This document shows, piece by piece, positions 44,207-54,970 of a DNA stretch of 64,000 nucleotides. The notes under the pieces are model-generated. The model was not told the origin of the DNA. It was given only the letters and a program-made list of their open reading frames with translations, and did no database searches. The stretch is from assembly GCF_000276665.1 (NCBI RefSeq), contig NW_004955438.1, positions 6,638,722 through 6,702,721 on the forward strand, in the 5' to 3' direction. The translations under genes and the position numbers were made by a program. The first letter of the stretch is position 1; the number at the start of each line of letters is the position of its first letter. This DNA is from Chinchilla lanigera (lineage: Eukaryota > Chordata > Mammalia > Rodentia > Chinchillidae).

Positions 44207-45839
44207 GTGCATGGATTAAAAAATAAAAACAAAAATGGGGATGATGAAATTTGTCATATATTTTATGTTGTCAGTAAGATTGTTTAATTTCTCTCTGGAT
44301 CTTCTTTGGCTCTGTTTGAATTCTATCAGGCCTATCATTTTCTATTTTAATTTTCCCTTTCCTACTTACTAGTGAAGTGGTGTTGTTAAACCCAAATTCA
44401 GCATGATGTCAAAAAATATAGTATATTTTTATATATGTACTATATTTATATATACTATTCTCATATTTTATAATGAAATGTTGTATCTATATTTATAAAT
44501 AGCATATTTGCATTGTTTTTGATGCTTATAGGTATAAGGATTTGTTACTGCAATAAATAAAGTGCTATTTCCTAAACTTTTACAGCTGTCATATAAATTT
44601 ATTCTGCAAATTTTATGAATAAACTTTCCATATTTTTTACATTTGCTAGATCTTGTTGCAAAAAACGTTTAATTTTAAATGTAGATGAAAAATTCTGGTA
44701 AAGTTGATTGAATTTCTGAGAAGAAAGAATTGCACTATGATTTGAAACTGTATTTAAATGTAACTAATTGACTTGACTAATTAATGAGAGAAGCCCCCTG
44801 GAAAGAAATACTAATCAATATTTCTAAGAAGAAAGTTACTAAGACTTGAAATTACAAAAGAATAATTAATAAGACAGCTTCATGTGCAAGGGGTTAACAG
44901 TGACTAGACACTGTTCTACAGTAAAATTATGAGCTTATTTTTTTAAAACCATTTTTAAAGACCTAAAGAGGACACCACTTGGAAAATAAAAACAAAAGAA
45001 ATTTCTGTTACATTTTTAGTTTTTTCTTAATGTGCATCAATTTTACATATTAATAAGATTAATTGTGATATTTCAGCACATGTATACAGCATAAACTTTC
45101 TTGACAAGCAAGCTTTTCCCAGTTTTTATTGATTGAATTTTGAAAAAAGCTCTCCATTTGATTACATACTTAAAAAAATAGTTTATAGTATTATTGTTGT
45201 GCAGATAAGAGAGAAAACCAAAAAAATGAATGAACCAATTGAATTGTATCATTTTTCTCTCACATCACACTCCATTGTTAAGGAGACAATGTGTAGCGCA
45301 TCAGTTGATGCAACTGAATAGGGACTTAGTTTCCTTCCCTGTAGAACTTCTAGTGTCATCTAAGGTACACTGCTCTGAAAGAGACTCAGGCCATCACACC
45401 TACAAGAGGACCATCTCACAGTTTGGGAAAATGCAAATGGTTATTTCCTCCAAATCACTCAAAGTTATAAACAATTACAACATTAGACCTGAAGGTCACT
45501 CACATCCACAATTCTGGTCATCCTTTCCTGATGAATTTCACTCCTCTCCCTGCACATGATTTAATATGCGGCCAAGGACTCAATATTGTGACATCAGGTG
45601 GGTAGTCAAAGCGCACTGAGTGGTAGGGATGTGGCGAGCTCCCCAGAGGCATCAAGGAACTTGAGAACATTAAGCTTTTGCAAGTGTTTAATAGACTATG
45701 AATAATTCCAAAAGAATCAATACAATTTTTACGAAACACCAGCAGAAAATTTATAAAAGAAGTACAAAGAATAGATAAAAAGAATATAGGCATTTTATGT
45801 CCACTTAAAATCTAAAGAGCAGGAAGAAATAGGTACAAA
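44207..45839. other. Unassigned DNA, possible L1M trace
   Basis: The patch 45040-45110 ('attgtgatatttcagcacat', 'gtatacagcata') has a weak L1M-end flavour on the complement. The plus frame 45230-45559 (109 codons) and minus frame 45518-45793 have no family resemblance. No gene is supported. Confidence 0.4.
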
Positions 45840-46260
45840 AATATTTGAAGAAATAATGACGATAACTATGTGGATGGACCTTGAGACTGTACTGTTACGT
45901 GAAATGAATCAGAGAAATGTGTAAATATCACATTGTCTCTCAGGTGTGCGAAACTGAAAGTGCAAATAAGATCTAAAATACCTAAAAGATATTGGAAAAC
46001 AGGAAGAAATTGTTCCAAAGGAAAGGGGAACTAAGGAGGGGGAAGGGAGAAAGGAAGGAAGGGAAGACAAAAAAGTGAGAAAAGAAGGATAACATGGAAA
46101 CAAAGCTTTGTAAATAAGGAGGAGAAGAAGGGTTGAAGAGGGGGAAGAAGGATGGGAAAAAAAGCAGAATGAACATATATCACGTATGGATACAAATTCC
46201 CTAGGGTAAATGTGATCACTATGTATATCTAAATTTTAGCAATAAACTTAATAATAAAAA
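45840..46260 (+). mobile_element. Older LINE-1 ORF2 end with polypurine 3' UTR
   Basis: The ORF2 tail is recognisable near 45868-45950: 'tatgtggatggaccttgaga', 'acgtgaaatgaatcagagaa', 'cattgtctctcaggtgtgcg'. The 3' UTR has a long purine tract (46000-46165, nearly all A and G on the plus strand), ending near 46255 in an A-rich segment. Reverse-strand frames at 45909-46219 (Phe/Ser/Pro-rich) are translations of the tract's complement and not genes. Confidence 0.65.
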
Positions 46261-48177
46261 TGAAATAATGACAACATACTCTAATGATGAGAAATCCCAA
46301 TATCCAACATCCTCACAATTCTGTACTTTATAACTATATACTGTATTCATAATAGTGGCTAAAGTGGGTACTACCATCAGCTCTGATGTCACCTAATTCT
46401 GCAGTAAAGTTACAAGTTTCAAAAACACAATGTAGGGCACTCTGTCATGCATTCGGAAAAAAATAATACTAAATATATCCTACACGAATCATGTTTTCCA
46501 AGTTCTGTTTCCTAGTGGGTCTGGCAGTAAGACCAGAGAAGAGAATGTAAGGAGTAACAGGTGTCACTGGAGTAAAAACATAGTATACAAAATATTATGG
46601 CCACATTTGATTTCCATTTCCCTGCCACAGTGACTCTGGGTGCACATTCATGGAATTACTGAAATTGTTTAAGTTTGAAGCCACCTGATGCAATGAACCA
46701 TGATATAGACACCACTGCTTGAAGAGCAGCAGAATCTCATCCAAGAGTATATATGACTGATTAATGGAACTTTGTAAAAGATTTTAAAAGTTTTCAATTG
46801 TATCTAAGCATATACCAAAGGGTATATCTATTAAGGGCTATACATTGTTCCAGGCACAATAGAAACAGTAATTTAAAAAAGATGATTTTTCTCAGTATGC
46901 AAATAAATGCAAAAATATAAACAAACTGGCACACTGTGATTAAAAAAAAGTAATCAGAGAATCTGGGATGAGGTGCCATGTTCTCATCAATCTGTTTGAC
47001 CTTTGCCATGTAGATCATAAAATTGTTTCCTATTGTTTCTTTTGGGGTGGATTTATTCAATCACTAATAAGATGAAGTAGTATGTTCAGTTACATTTTCA
47101 TTACTTTGTAAATTAATACTTTTATTGCTTTTATTATACTTTATAATACTTTTTATTAAGGTTTTCATATTTTACTCATCACAAACTAACACAGAATAGG
47201 GAAGGTAAATATTACCCTATTCAACATGTTGCATTTTACTCTAGCAGTTAAATGCCTCTTTATTTGGTAGTATTCTTATTTTCTGCAAATATAAATTTAA
47301 GATGGTTAAATCTATTATCATTGCTAAGATAGTAAACTATATTTTCTCATAAATCAGATAAATATTTTAATTTCTTCCTTTTGGTTGCCATATAATCATC
47401 ATTCTAGATACATTTCATAAATCTTTCTCTCTGGGAAATGACAATTAGCATTTTAAAGAAGAACTGCTCACCCCATTAGAATAAGTCTCAGTCCTGGAAG
47501 AGCTACAGTATAGACCCAGATTCCATGGGGGATATGTGTGATAAAGAATGTATTTGTGGTTGTTTGATGACTTAGCTTGCATTGAATTACACAGTTATTT
47601 TTACGTTCAACTTTTTTATTCAATCTAAAGCAGCATTAAGCTTAGGCGTATAAAACGGTTTCTTTTGCTTTTAGATCAATAAACATTTCCCAGATATCTT
47701 CTCAAAGTAGAGAGATGTTTTAAGTAATTTTAGTATTATATGGAGAAAAATTACTAAATATTAAAACATTTAATCAGTGGTCATGGTTTTCGTTTTGTTT
47801 TGTGCTTCAGAATAAAATTGCCCTTTGGGTACAACAGCTGTGATTTAAAAATTTTAGACAGTGCTACTTGCTGGATTGCACGGATTTCCTTCTTAGTACG
47901 TAAAAAGCTTGGCATAAGATGTCAAAATGATTGAATGAAAATATGAAGGAAGTTATAAATATCTCAAAAATAAGTATCGAGTTGCTTTCAACAATGATAA
48001 ATTAAGATCTCAACTACACTGTTGTCTTTAAAATGAAATCTAACATTGCCAAAGAAATGTAATCAATAAATAAAATTGGGTTAACTATTAATACTTGTGA
48101 AATAATGACATGCATTATAGTAATTATAAAATATTGAAAATGGCTTTTTAAATTTAGTATCGTGTCTTAGGGTATAT
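46261..48177. other. Unassigned AT-rich DNA
   Basis: No gene or nameable repeat. The minus frame 46794-47060 is a chance frame. Confidence 0.45.
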
Positions 48178-48700
48178 TATTAAGAGTTCTCTAGAGGAGC
48201 AGAATCAATAGGTAATATGTGTACACTTTGAAAGTTTATTAGGTAGATCAGAGGTAGAGAGTCCACAGCAGCCATTTATGTGGTAGAGAGACTGAGGGTC
48301 CAGCAGCAGCTCACCCCATGAAGAAGGAAGCTCAAGGATGAGATGGATCAAGAATGCAGCTCCATTTCAGTGTTGAAGGCTTGGAAGATCCTTGGAAAGT
48401 CTGCACAGGAAGGTTCAAGAATTGGGAACCCCTGGAAGCCTAAAAAATTGGAGGCCTGAACTGGAAGACAGATGTCCAGTGGTGTCCACAGCCCAGGATA
48501 CATTCTGTCAAGAAGACTGGGGTTCTTTAAAATGGGCGAACTTCTTGTTTCCTTTATTTTTCTCATTTGGGCTACAAGTCACTTGGATGGTGCCACCCAC
48601 AACCAGGATGGGTCTTCCTCCCTTAGTTGGCTGGTCTCCATCTCAATCTTCTGCAAACCCAGAGCTGTGCTTTATGAATCTGGTAGGCATTGCTTAATCC
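48178..48700 (-). mobile_element. LTR element (MaLR/ERVL-type), antisense
   Basis: On the minus strand the 3' end reads through an 'aataaactttcaaagtgt' polyadenylation region to 'acctattgattctgctcctc' and 'tagagaactctta', matching the common LTR end that reads 'cctattggttctgtttctct' and 'ggagaaccctga'. The body is GC-richer than its flanks. It carries overlapping frames on both strands (48348-48705) that look like an LTR translated, not a gene. Its internal region is not seen, so it is likely a solo LTR. The exact subfamily is uncertain. Confidence 0.6.
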
Positions 48701-48911
48701 ATTAAATTTGACATATCATGATTCAGAATCACATAGCATTTATAAAAGCTGTGTCCCTCAAATTTTATAGGCAAATATAATTTTATTGCATAGCTGTGAT
48801 ACTAGCTTTTCCTGTGTTTGGGATATAATTTTCTGCTTCCTTATGTGTACCATAATTTTTAGTGGAAAGCTGAACATTTAAATAATATACTGCTGAATTT
48901 CTGATAATCAG

Positions 48912-49265
48912 ATTGCTGTAGTTTGGGTACAGAATGTCCCGCCAAAGGCCAATGTGTTGCATATGTGATCGATACCTTTTGTGGTGCTAGTGGGAGGTAA
49001 TGGAACATCCAGGAAGAGGGGCCCAGTGGAAATAAATTAGGTCATTGGGAACATGCTATGCAAGGAAAGGGACATTACACTTGTCCTTTCTTCTGTCTCT
49101 TTGCCTCCTGTCACATTCTTCCAGCAGTGTACATTGCACTTTCACAGGCCCACAACCAATCAACTGGGTAAAATGCTTCAGCAGTAAAACTTTTCAAAAT
49201 GTGAGCCAATATGAACCATTCTTTCTTATATGTTGACAATATTAGGCATTTTGTCACAGTGATGA
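48912..49265 (+). mobile_element. MaLR-type LTR, plus strand
   Basis: MaLR blocks in order: 'tgctgtagtttgggtacaga' (start), 'gtggtgctagtgggaggtaa', 'aggaagaggggcccagtgga', 'ttaggtcattgggaacatgc', 'ttctgtctctttgcctcctg', and the end 'ctttcttatatgttgacaat' plus 'ggcattttgtcacagtgatg'. It faces away from the antisense LTR 210 bases upstream. A TG microsatellite begins at its 3' end. Confidence 0.78.
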
Positions 49266-49268
49266 AAA

Positions 49269-49313
49269 TGTGTGTGTGTGTGTGTGTGTGTGTGTCTGTG
49301 TGTGTGTGTGTGT
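49269..49313. repeat. (TG)n microsatellite with one interruption
   Basis: About 22 TG dinucleotides with a single 'tc' interruption near 49295. It starts directly at the 3' end of the MaLR LTR, consistent with growth from a short seed at the LTR edge. It is likely polymorphic. Confidence 0.95.
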
Positions 49314-50283
49314 ACTGAATCAGCATGGCTCTGGGTGCTGAAGGCCCACCTTCAGGTTATTGCCAAAAGCATAAAAGGAAAACTGGAGGGGAAGATGCTG
49401 CGCTGTTGATGCTTCTGGAGAAGCTTGTCATGTTGATTTCCCTGATATAAACTCAACTGTTATCTTTTGAGGAGCTCAGCCCCTCGCTGTCCCTGAGGAT
49501 GGCTGCAGTTGTCTTTGGCAAAGCTCTGGTCCTTATTTTAAGTGTTACTTCCTAGCTCCAGTGTAGACTCCTCAACCTGCTCACACAGAACCTTCATCCT
49601 ATTTGCAAACTTTCTAGCTTCTATCAGTGACCTTTGGGACTTCCCAGTGCAAATCCTTGATACAAACTTGCATGACACATTGTTGTGGGCTCTAGGCTTC
49701 TACCTAGACTCATAGAGGAGTCTAGTTCTTCAGATGGAGTTGTGCAGGACATGGCCATGGGATCCAGGCCCTTGGTTGGATTCTTAGGGGCTCCATTGCA
49801 TGGACAGTTCTCTTGCACTTGTCTGCACTTGATTCCTTGGGTGAATATTATAAAATAATCCTAATAATTATGTGTCCTGTATTAAATCTTTTCCCCTGTA
49901 AACCCTGACTACACCACCGGCACACCACTAATCTCTGCCTGGTTAGGTTAGTGATCAGCCTTACACTGGACAGATGACTCCTTTAATGCCTTGAACCTTG
50001 GTGAGGGTGGTCTAGGAAGTCTACAACTCCGCCATAGGCATTACTTTCTGCATCAAGGTCAGTCAGAGATGGGAAAGTTGGACTTTCAAAGGTGTGCTCT
50101 GAACACGTACACAGGCCCGCATGTTTATATGGCCTTTGAAATTTCTAGGCACGTATCAGGACTTTTAACAGCCCACTATTGACAATGTTTTCTCTGACAA
50201 GTCTTTTTAAGGGCTTTAGTGAACCTCTGATTTGCCTCACCTAGCATTTTTGCTCCAGGCTTCTTTAATACTAAACAATTTCT
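49314..50283. other. GC-richer unassigned block
   Basis: Noticeably less AT-rich than its surroundings. Near 49880-49915 the sequence 'attaaatcttttcccctgta' followed by 'aaccctgactac' looks like the end of another LTR, so part of this block may be an unrecognised LTR or MaLR internal sequence following the 48912-49265 LTR. Frames at 49624-49818 and 49991-50182 have no family resemblance. Confidence 0.35.
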
Positions 50284-50406
50284 AGGGGTTATTCTTATCT
50301 TCTTTTTCATGGGGGAAGTACCACAAATCCAACTCAGGACCCAAAGCCTGCCAGGCAGGTGCTGCCTCACTGAGCTAAATCCCTGGCCCATCCAGAGGTT
50401 ATTCTT
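50284..50406 (-). mobile_element. tRNA-derived SINE, antisense, with TSD
   Basis: The body, 50297-50393, is the complement of the SINE: 'ggtgctgcctcactgagcta' and 'aatccctggccc' at the head end, 'aaagcctgccaggcaggt' in the middle. Flanks 'aggggttattctt' (50284-50296) and 'agaggttattctt' (50394-50406) are a 13-base TSD with one mismatch. The long minus-strand frame 50176-50583 crosses it and is an artefact. Confidence 0.88.
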
Positions 50407-51119
50407 CCCAAATGCTTTGCTAAAAGCAAGCTCCAAGTCAGGTCTGTACAAATAAGCTCTCAGAATAGATTTTTTTTTTTTCAGAGATCCACCATCCATG
50501 CTAAATGAGTGTCTTTGTTTGGGCGCTGATCTATTGAGGAGCTCTAAAACCTCCTGATCCTGGCAGTGGCTGCTAAGCCACAATGTTGCTGGTTTTCATA
50601 GTTTTTGTGATTGTAAGACTGTTGGTTTTTAATTCTATCAAAGACATGCTCAGATATGGCCAATTTTTTCCTCAATTCTTCTTTCATTATTATCATCTCT
50701 ATTAACTTGTGCAATTTTGCAATTCTAAATCATAACTGTTCAATTTGGGCCCGTGATTTCAACATTTATACAGAGATAGAGATCTTCAGAAATATTTATT
50801 TCATCATTTGACATCTGTTTCTTGTAACTTCTTTATCTAAATAGTATTTAAATAACTACTTAGCTCATTTATCTTTACCATCCTTTCATATAATAGATAG
50901 TTTGAGAAAAGAGTGTAGTAAACCATTTTCATATTTGTCACATTGCATTATTCTTCCCTACAGGTTGAATAAATAACACAGCCCTTTTGTACTCAAGCAT
51001 TTTCATTTGACTTGTTTTGATTAATAAGAAGTGAGTACAAAGGTGCTTATCACTTACTGACAGAAATAGTAAGGGCCTGGGCATACTTTGCTCATCCTTA
51101 CTTTTCTTCCATAATTCAA
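50407..51119. other. Unassigned DNA
   Basis: No gene or repeat recognised. A 12-base T run lies near 50469. Confidence 0.45.
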
Positions 51120-51241
51120 GATAAAATTGGGCTGGGTATTTAGCTCAGCAGCACAGCACCTGCCTGGCAAGCATGAGGTCATGAGTTCAATTTCCGGTAC
51201 CAGAAAGAAAACAAAAAACAAACAATAAAAAGGATAAAATT
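51120..51241 (+). mobile_element. tRNA-derived SINE with TSD
   Basis: The body, 51129-51232: 'gggctgggtatttagctcag', 'cacctgcctggcaagcatga', 'gagttcaatttccggtacc' and an A/C-rich tail. Flanked by an exact 'gataaaatt' at 51120-51128 and 51233-51241. The A-box region is intact; the B-box region has mutated bases. Confidence 0.92.
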
Positions 51242-51523
51242 TATATAGAAGCTACACTAAGAAAGTGATTCTTTGAGAGAAGATATTGTAGAATAATCTA
51301 AAACCTACCATGATGGGCCTGTAGCATAAACAGCTGCCACTTTGTAGTTTGCTCCTGCAGCATAAAATAGCCATTCAAATTCTTACAGTACTTCAGATAA
51401 TATACACACACATGGCACAATCAGGGTGCAGTACTTATACAATGCATACAAATACATACACACAACAAATTTGAAATTTATTTTTATGGAAGAGTTTTGT
51501 TGTTCTTATGTCAAAGACATATT
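51242..51523. other. Unassigned DNA
   Basis: No gene or repeat recognised; some CA-rich words near 51395-51470. Confidence 0.45.
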
Positions 51524-51569
51524 ATTTCTTAGTAGGCAGAAAATAATTTCCTAGTAGGCAAAAAATAAT
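51524..51569. repeat. Short tandem duplication (about 23-base unit)
   Basis: 'cttagtaggcagaaaataat' is followed at once by 'cctagtaggcaaaaaataat', a two-copy tandem repeat with two or three differences. Confidence 0.75.
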
Positions 51570-51574
51570 TGTAT

Positions 51575-51815
51575 ATATATGTACATATATACAATAATAC
51601 ATTATAGCTCGTAACAATTTCTATTAATTCATTGAAAGGAACAGTTAGTACTTATTTGTTTGATCAGTTTTGCAAGGCTGTATATGGCAATCTGAGCAAC
51701 TACTTTGAAGATAGCAGTATGGAATACAATAACCGTTGATGATTTCCTATCATCTTGTTTTGAAATTGTGCATTATTTTTATTATTTTGTTCTCTCTTTA
51801 AAATGAAAAAAAGAA
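51575..51815 (+). mobile_element. 5'-truncated LINE-1 3' UTR, plus strand
   Basis: L1 3' UTR blocks: 'taacaatttctattaattca', 'tttgtttgatcagttttgca', 'atggcaatctgagcaactac', 'tttgaagatagcagtatgga', 'gatttcctatcatcttgttt', and the end 'tctctttaaaatgaaaaaaa'. No ORF2 sequence. Confidence 0.75.
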
Positions 51816-51857
51816 GAAAATGGGTGCAACTGACATCAATATGTTAAGTGAAATAAA

Positions 51858-52316
51858 TCAGATTTTTAGAATTTGCAAAATGTCAGTTGACCTATGGAGC
51901 CAGAACTTCCTTGTGGACAGGAAGACTGCCATACCAGTGCGGGTTGTTAGGCAGTTGATCATAGCAAGCTTCCATGGGGCTGCTGCGTGCTCCTGCTCAC
52001 TCACTACACCTCCACCACCCAGCAGGGCTCTACCCTGGAGCAATTTATGCTGGGTAAAGAAATTTCTGTAGACGCCAAAGAAGACAGAGGCAATGGGGGC
52101 TCCTGGGGCTAGTTCTCCTTTGACATCTGCATGCTCCCCAATATGATGGTAGCTACCTTTATGCATGTTGACAGTCACAAAGTTGAAGGTCTGTCTATCA
52201 CCCCAGAGATGTGACCTCACATGCTCTTTCACATTGGCCTCCACAGTTTTGGAGACAACATAAAGCTTGAAAATTTGTAGGTCAGCCCTGCAATGCCATG
52301 CATCACCTGCTTCCTG
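51858..52316 (-). pseudogene. Unrecognised coding-like remnant, possibly a retrocopy
   Basis: A minus-strand frame is open for 128 codons from 52244 down to 51858 and extends upstream without a stop to about 52310. The composition looks protein-like, not repeat-like: charged and aromatic residues are mixed in runs such as 'ANVKEHVRSHLWGDRQTFNF', 'MHKGSYHHIGEHADVKGELA' and 'FFGVYRNFFTQHKLLQG', then a Gly-rich turn. The DNA is clearly GC-richer than its AT-rich flanks. A further upstream shift into another frame (LTYKFSS-like) hints at a frameshift. I do not recognise the family. No introns, promoter or poly-A edge are visible. The stretch 51828-51870, with 'gttaagtgaaataaatcaga', resembles an L1M end on the plus strand, so the low-coordinate edge may be repeat. 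A real exon or an unknown repeat are the alternatives. Confidence 0.35.
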
Positions 52317-53749
52317 CTTTATGATTCAAAGTTTTTGTTGTCTGTTGGATTAATAATCCATTTCTGTCCAGGGTGAACAGGTCCCGAGAACGAGGTACCC
52401 ACGGATAAATAGAAAAGTAAGAAAAAAGAAAAACAAGAGAGGCAAAATTCTGGGATCAGGGGACTAGCAGCCTGTAGGACTGAAGCCCTGATTACCATAT
52501 TCAGTAATCGTTTATGGAGAAAGAACAAAGAGGGCAGCAGAGGAATGAAGGATATCAACTGTTTTAGCAAGGATAATACAACTCAATTATCATAGGAATG
52601 AGACTTGACCAGTAAGCCAGCATGTTATCTTCCTTCCCGTGTATCTCAGCACAGCATCTGGAGTTGTCCCTGGGGCTTACAATGCTTATGCTAGACTTCC
52701 TCCAGAACCCAACAATCACGGCTTGGTCAGGCCTGAGGCAATACACTGAAAGAGTAACTAAAGAATGTCTTTCTCCACAGTTGTCCATTTTGAAAAAACA
52801 AAACAAAACAAAGTACTACATTGCCTCAGTAAACTGCCCTTGACAGGTTATGCAAAATATTTAAAGATTTTATACACTCCAAAAAAAATGTGAGGTTTTC
52901 GGACCTCATTTGATGTTTTTTTCCCTTATGGGCAATGAAGTGTTATTTATATATGTAAAACAGAGTCATTATGAAGCAGTCATATGCAGAACTCTTTGTT
53001 GGATTTTAAAGTTATTCATTTTGTTTCTAATTATCTTCATTCAAAAAATAGCAAAAAATGGCTCTCTTAAACTCCATTCAGGGGTTTTTATGAAATTAAT
53101 AAGAAGTTCAAGAAAAATTTTAGCGCTTTCTAGGTGTAAAGTAATAATGACTCTCACCTGTGCAAACCTTCAAAGGGCCATCTTCAGCCATCCATGCTGA
53201 TGCACAGGAACCTGGATCCTAGACTAGGTTTGATGGTGGACTAACAAAACTTACATTACGAAAGCATATATCCTTCTAAATCTCTTTGTCATACGTGCAA
53301 ATAATCTGAAGTTGAAAAAAATGTAAAAAAAATATTTTTGCAGAGCAACACAACTGGCAAAACTCCTTATCTAGGATGAAACTGAGGCATTCCATAACTC
53401 TGGCCAGCTGGTCAATGTTTAAGAAACGACTTGCTATTATGTAGATACTATATATGTATTATAAAATGTATATGTATGCTATATATCTAGGGGTTATATA
53501 CTATTCATTTATGTATTCTACATATAATACATAACTATACAAATACAATGAAGAGGTTTTAAAGTGAAATAAAAACAAAATAAACTTGGAAGAAAGACCA
53601 GAATGAGTCTCATACCAGTGATGGAATGATCACAGAATGAAGGTGTTAGGATCTCAAAAATAGTCACCAGAGCAGTAAAACATATTCAGTTTGTGCATGA
53701 GAGCTACTTGGAAAGATGTTCAAGTATGATGTCTTTTCCTTCAAGTTAA
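52317..53749. other. Unassigned DNA
   Basis: No gene or nameable repeat. The minus frame 52319-52570 and the opposed frames at 52564-52843 are unsupported. The minus frame directly upstream of the remnant at 51858-52316 could belong to the same insertion, but I see no connecting evidence. Confidence 0.4.
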
Positions 53750-54970
53750 TGGGGAAATTGTCTATCTGTTCCTCATATAATCCTCTCCCTCGCTCTGCAT
53801 TTAACAGCTGCTTGCTGAAGGTAGGCATTTACGTGTCATTGCTGTCAGTTCAGGGCAACTTCATGTAATTCATTTAATTAAAACTTCAGGAAAATAACAT
53901 TTTGTAGTCACACAAACCTCTCTACGCACTGCTGTGTGGATTAGGCCCTTGCTGCCATTCAAGAGCAGCTGTTGTAGGTCTTTCCGTGAGCAGGACATAT
54001 GAATTTAGTGAAATCAAAATCTCAAACTCTTGCTGATTACTGGAATGACACTGGAAGCTTCTCTGTCAGGTGGACACATAACCTGCATGCTGATGTGGGA
54101 AAACACACACTGAAGATTTACATCTGCCCATGGGTTGTAGCCCTGCCCTAATCCTTAATTGTTACCAATATCAACTGTAAGCCCATGGTTCAGTAGCGCC
54201 CTGCTTGGAAACACACCCTGTGTGTCAGATAACTCTCATTTTCCTTAATTAATGTTATTTTAATTTAGCATCCCCTTGTGTGGGGAAAGTTCCAGTTTGC
54301 ATTGCGAGAAGGGCCTCAGCGAGCATGTGCCTCAGTCCTCACTGTCCTCGGGGATTTCCTGGGGCCAGGACCCCTGGGTGAGTTTATGGTGCAGACTCTG
54401 CTCACAAAACGGTCATGGTGCCTGGGAGAATAGTGAAGAGGCAGACACACTCATTAAGCAGAAAACCCCTGGGGAATCTGGTGACTTGTCTCTTCTCTAA
54501 ATGCAAAACCAGTGTATCAGAGCATCTTTTGAAACAACACACATGGATTTCACATCTCTGGTTATGTCCCTGTTTCACCAGAACATTAGCCCGAAATTTG
54601 CCTTTGAGGTTTCCTGGGGTTGCGTCACAATTCCTGGTAAACTGCTTGATTCTTTATGCAGCAGCCTTCTGAGTGCTTGTAAAGCTAGATCAGAAATACC
54701 CAGGTGGCAGCACATTTAAGCTTTCTCATTAGAAACAAATTTGCAGGCAGCTTTTGCCACAGTTTTTTGAAGAAGCCTGAACAAGAAATCTATTTGCACA
54801 CACAGTGTGCTACAAATGACAGTGAGATTTTTCCGAAAGCCAAGCACTGCCTGATAAGCAGACAAAAAACACCTAAGTCGGCTTGGTGGCCCTCAACTCT
54901 GACCTCCTGTGAATGTCTGTTTGGAACCTGGAACACGAATTTGCAAATTTGTGGAAGGTATTAATGTGCG
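53750..54970. other. Long repeat-free, mixed-composition block
   Basis: About 1.2 kb with no repeat I can name, higher GC than the average here and scattered CpGs ('ttccgtgagc', 'tgcgagaag', 'cctcgggg', 'gtcggc'). Overlapping frames at 54276-54964 are short and lack splice or family support. It is a candidate for conserved non-coding sequence, but nothing in the sequence proves function. Confidence 0.35.

Noticed and set aside
45230..45793. Opposed open frames of 109 and 91 codons
   Set aside because: No family resemblance and no exon signals that agree with either frame.
45909..46219. Ser/Phe/Pro-rich minus-strand frames overlapping one another
   Set aside because: They are the complement of the L1 3' UTR polypurine tract, open because of low complexity.
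48348..48705. Three overlapping frames suggesting a small gene
   Set aside because: The interval has LTR end motifs and a polyadenylation region on the minus strand; the frames are LTR translations.
50176..50583. 135-codon minus-strand open frame
   Set aside because: It crosses an antisense SINE with clear TSDs and a T run, so the reading is a mixture of SINE and flank.
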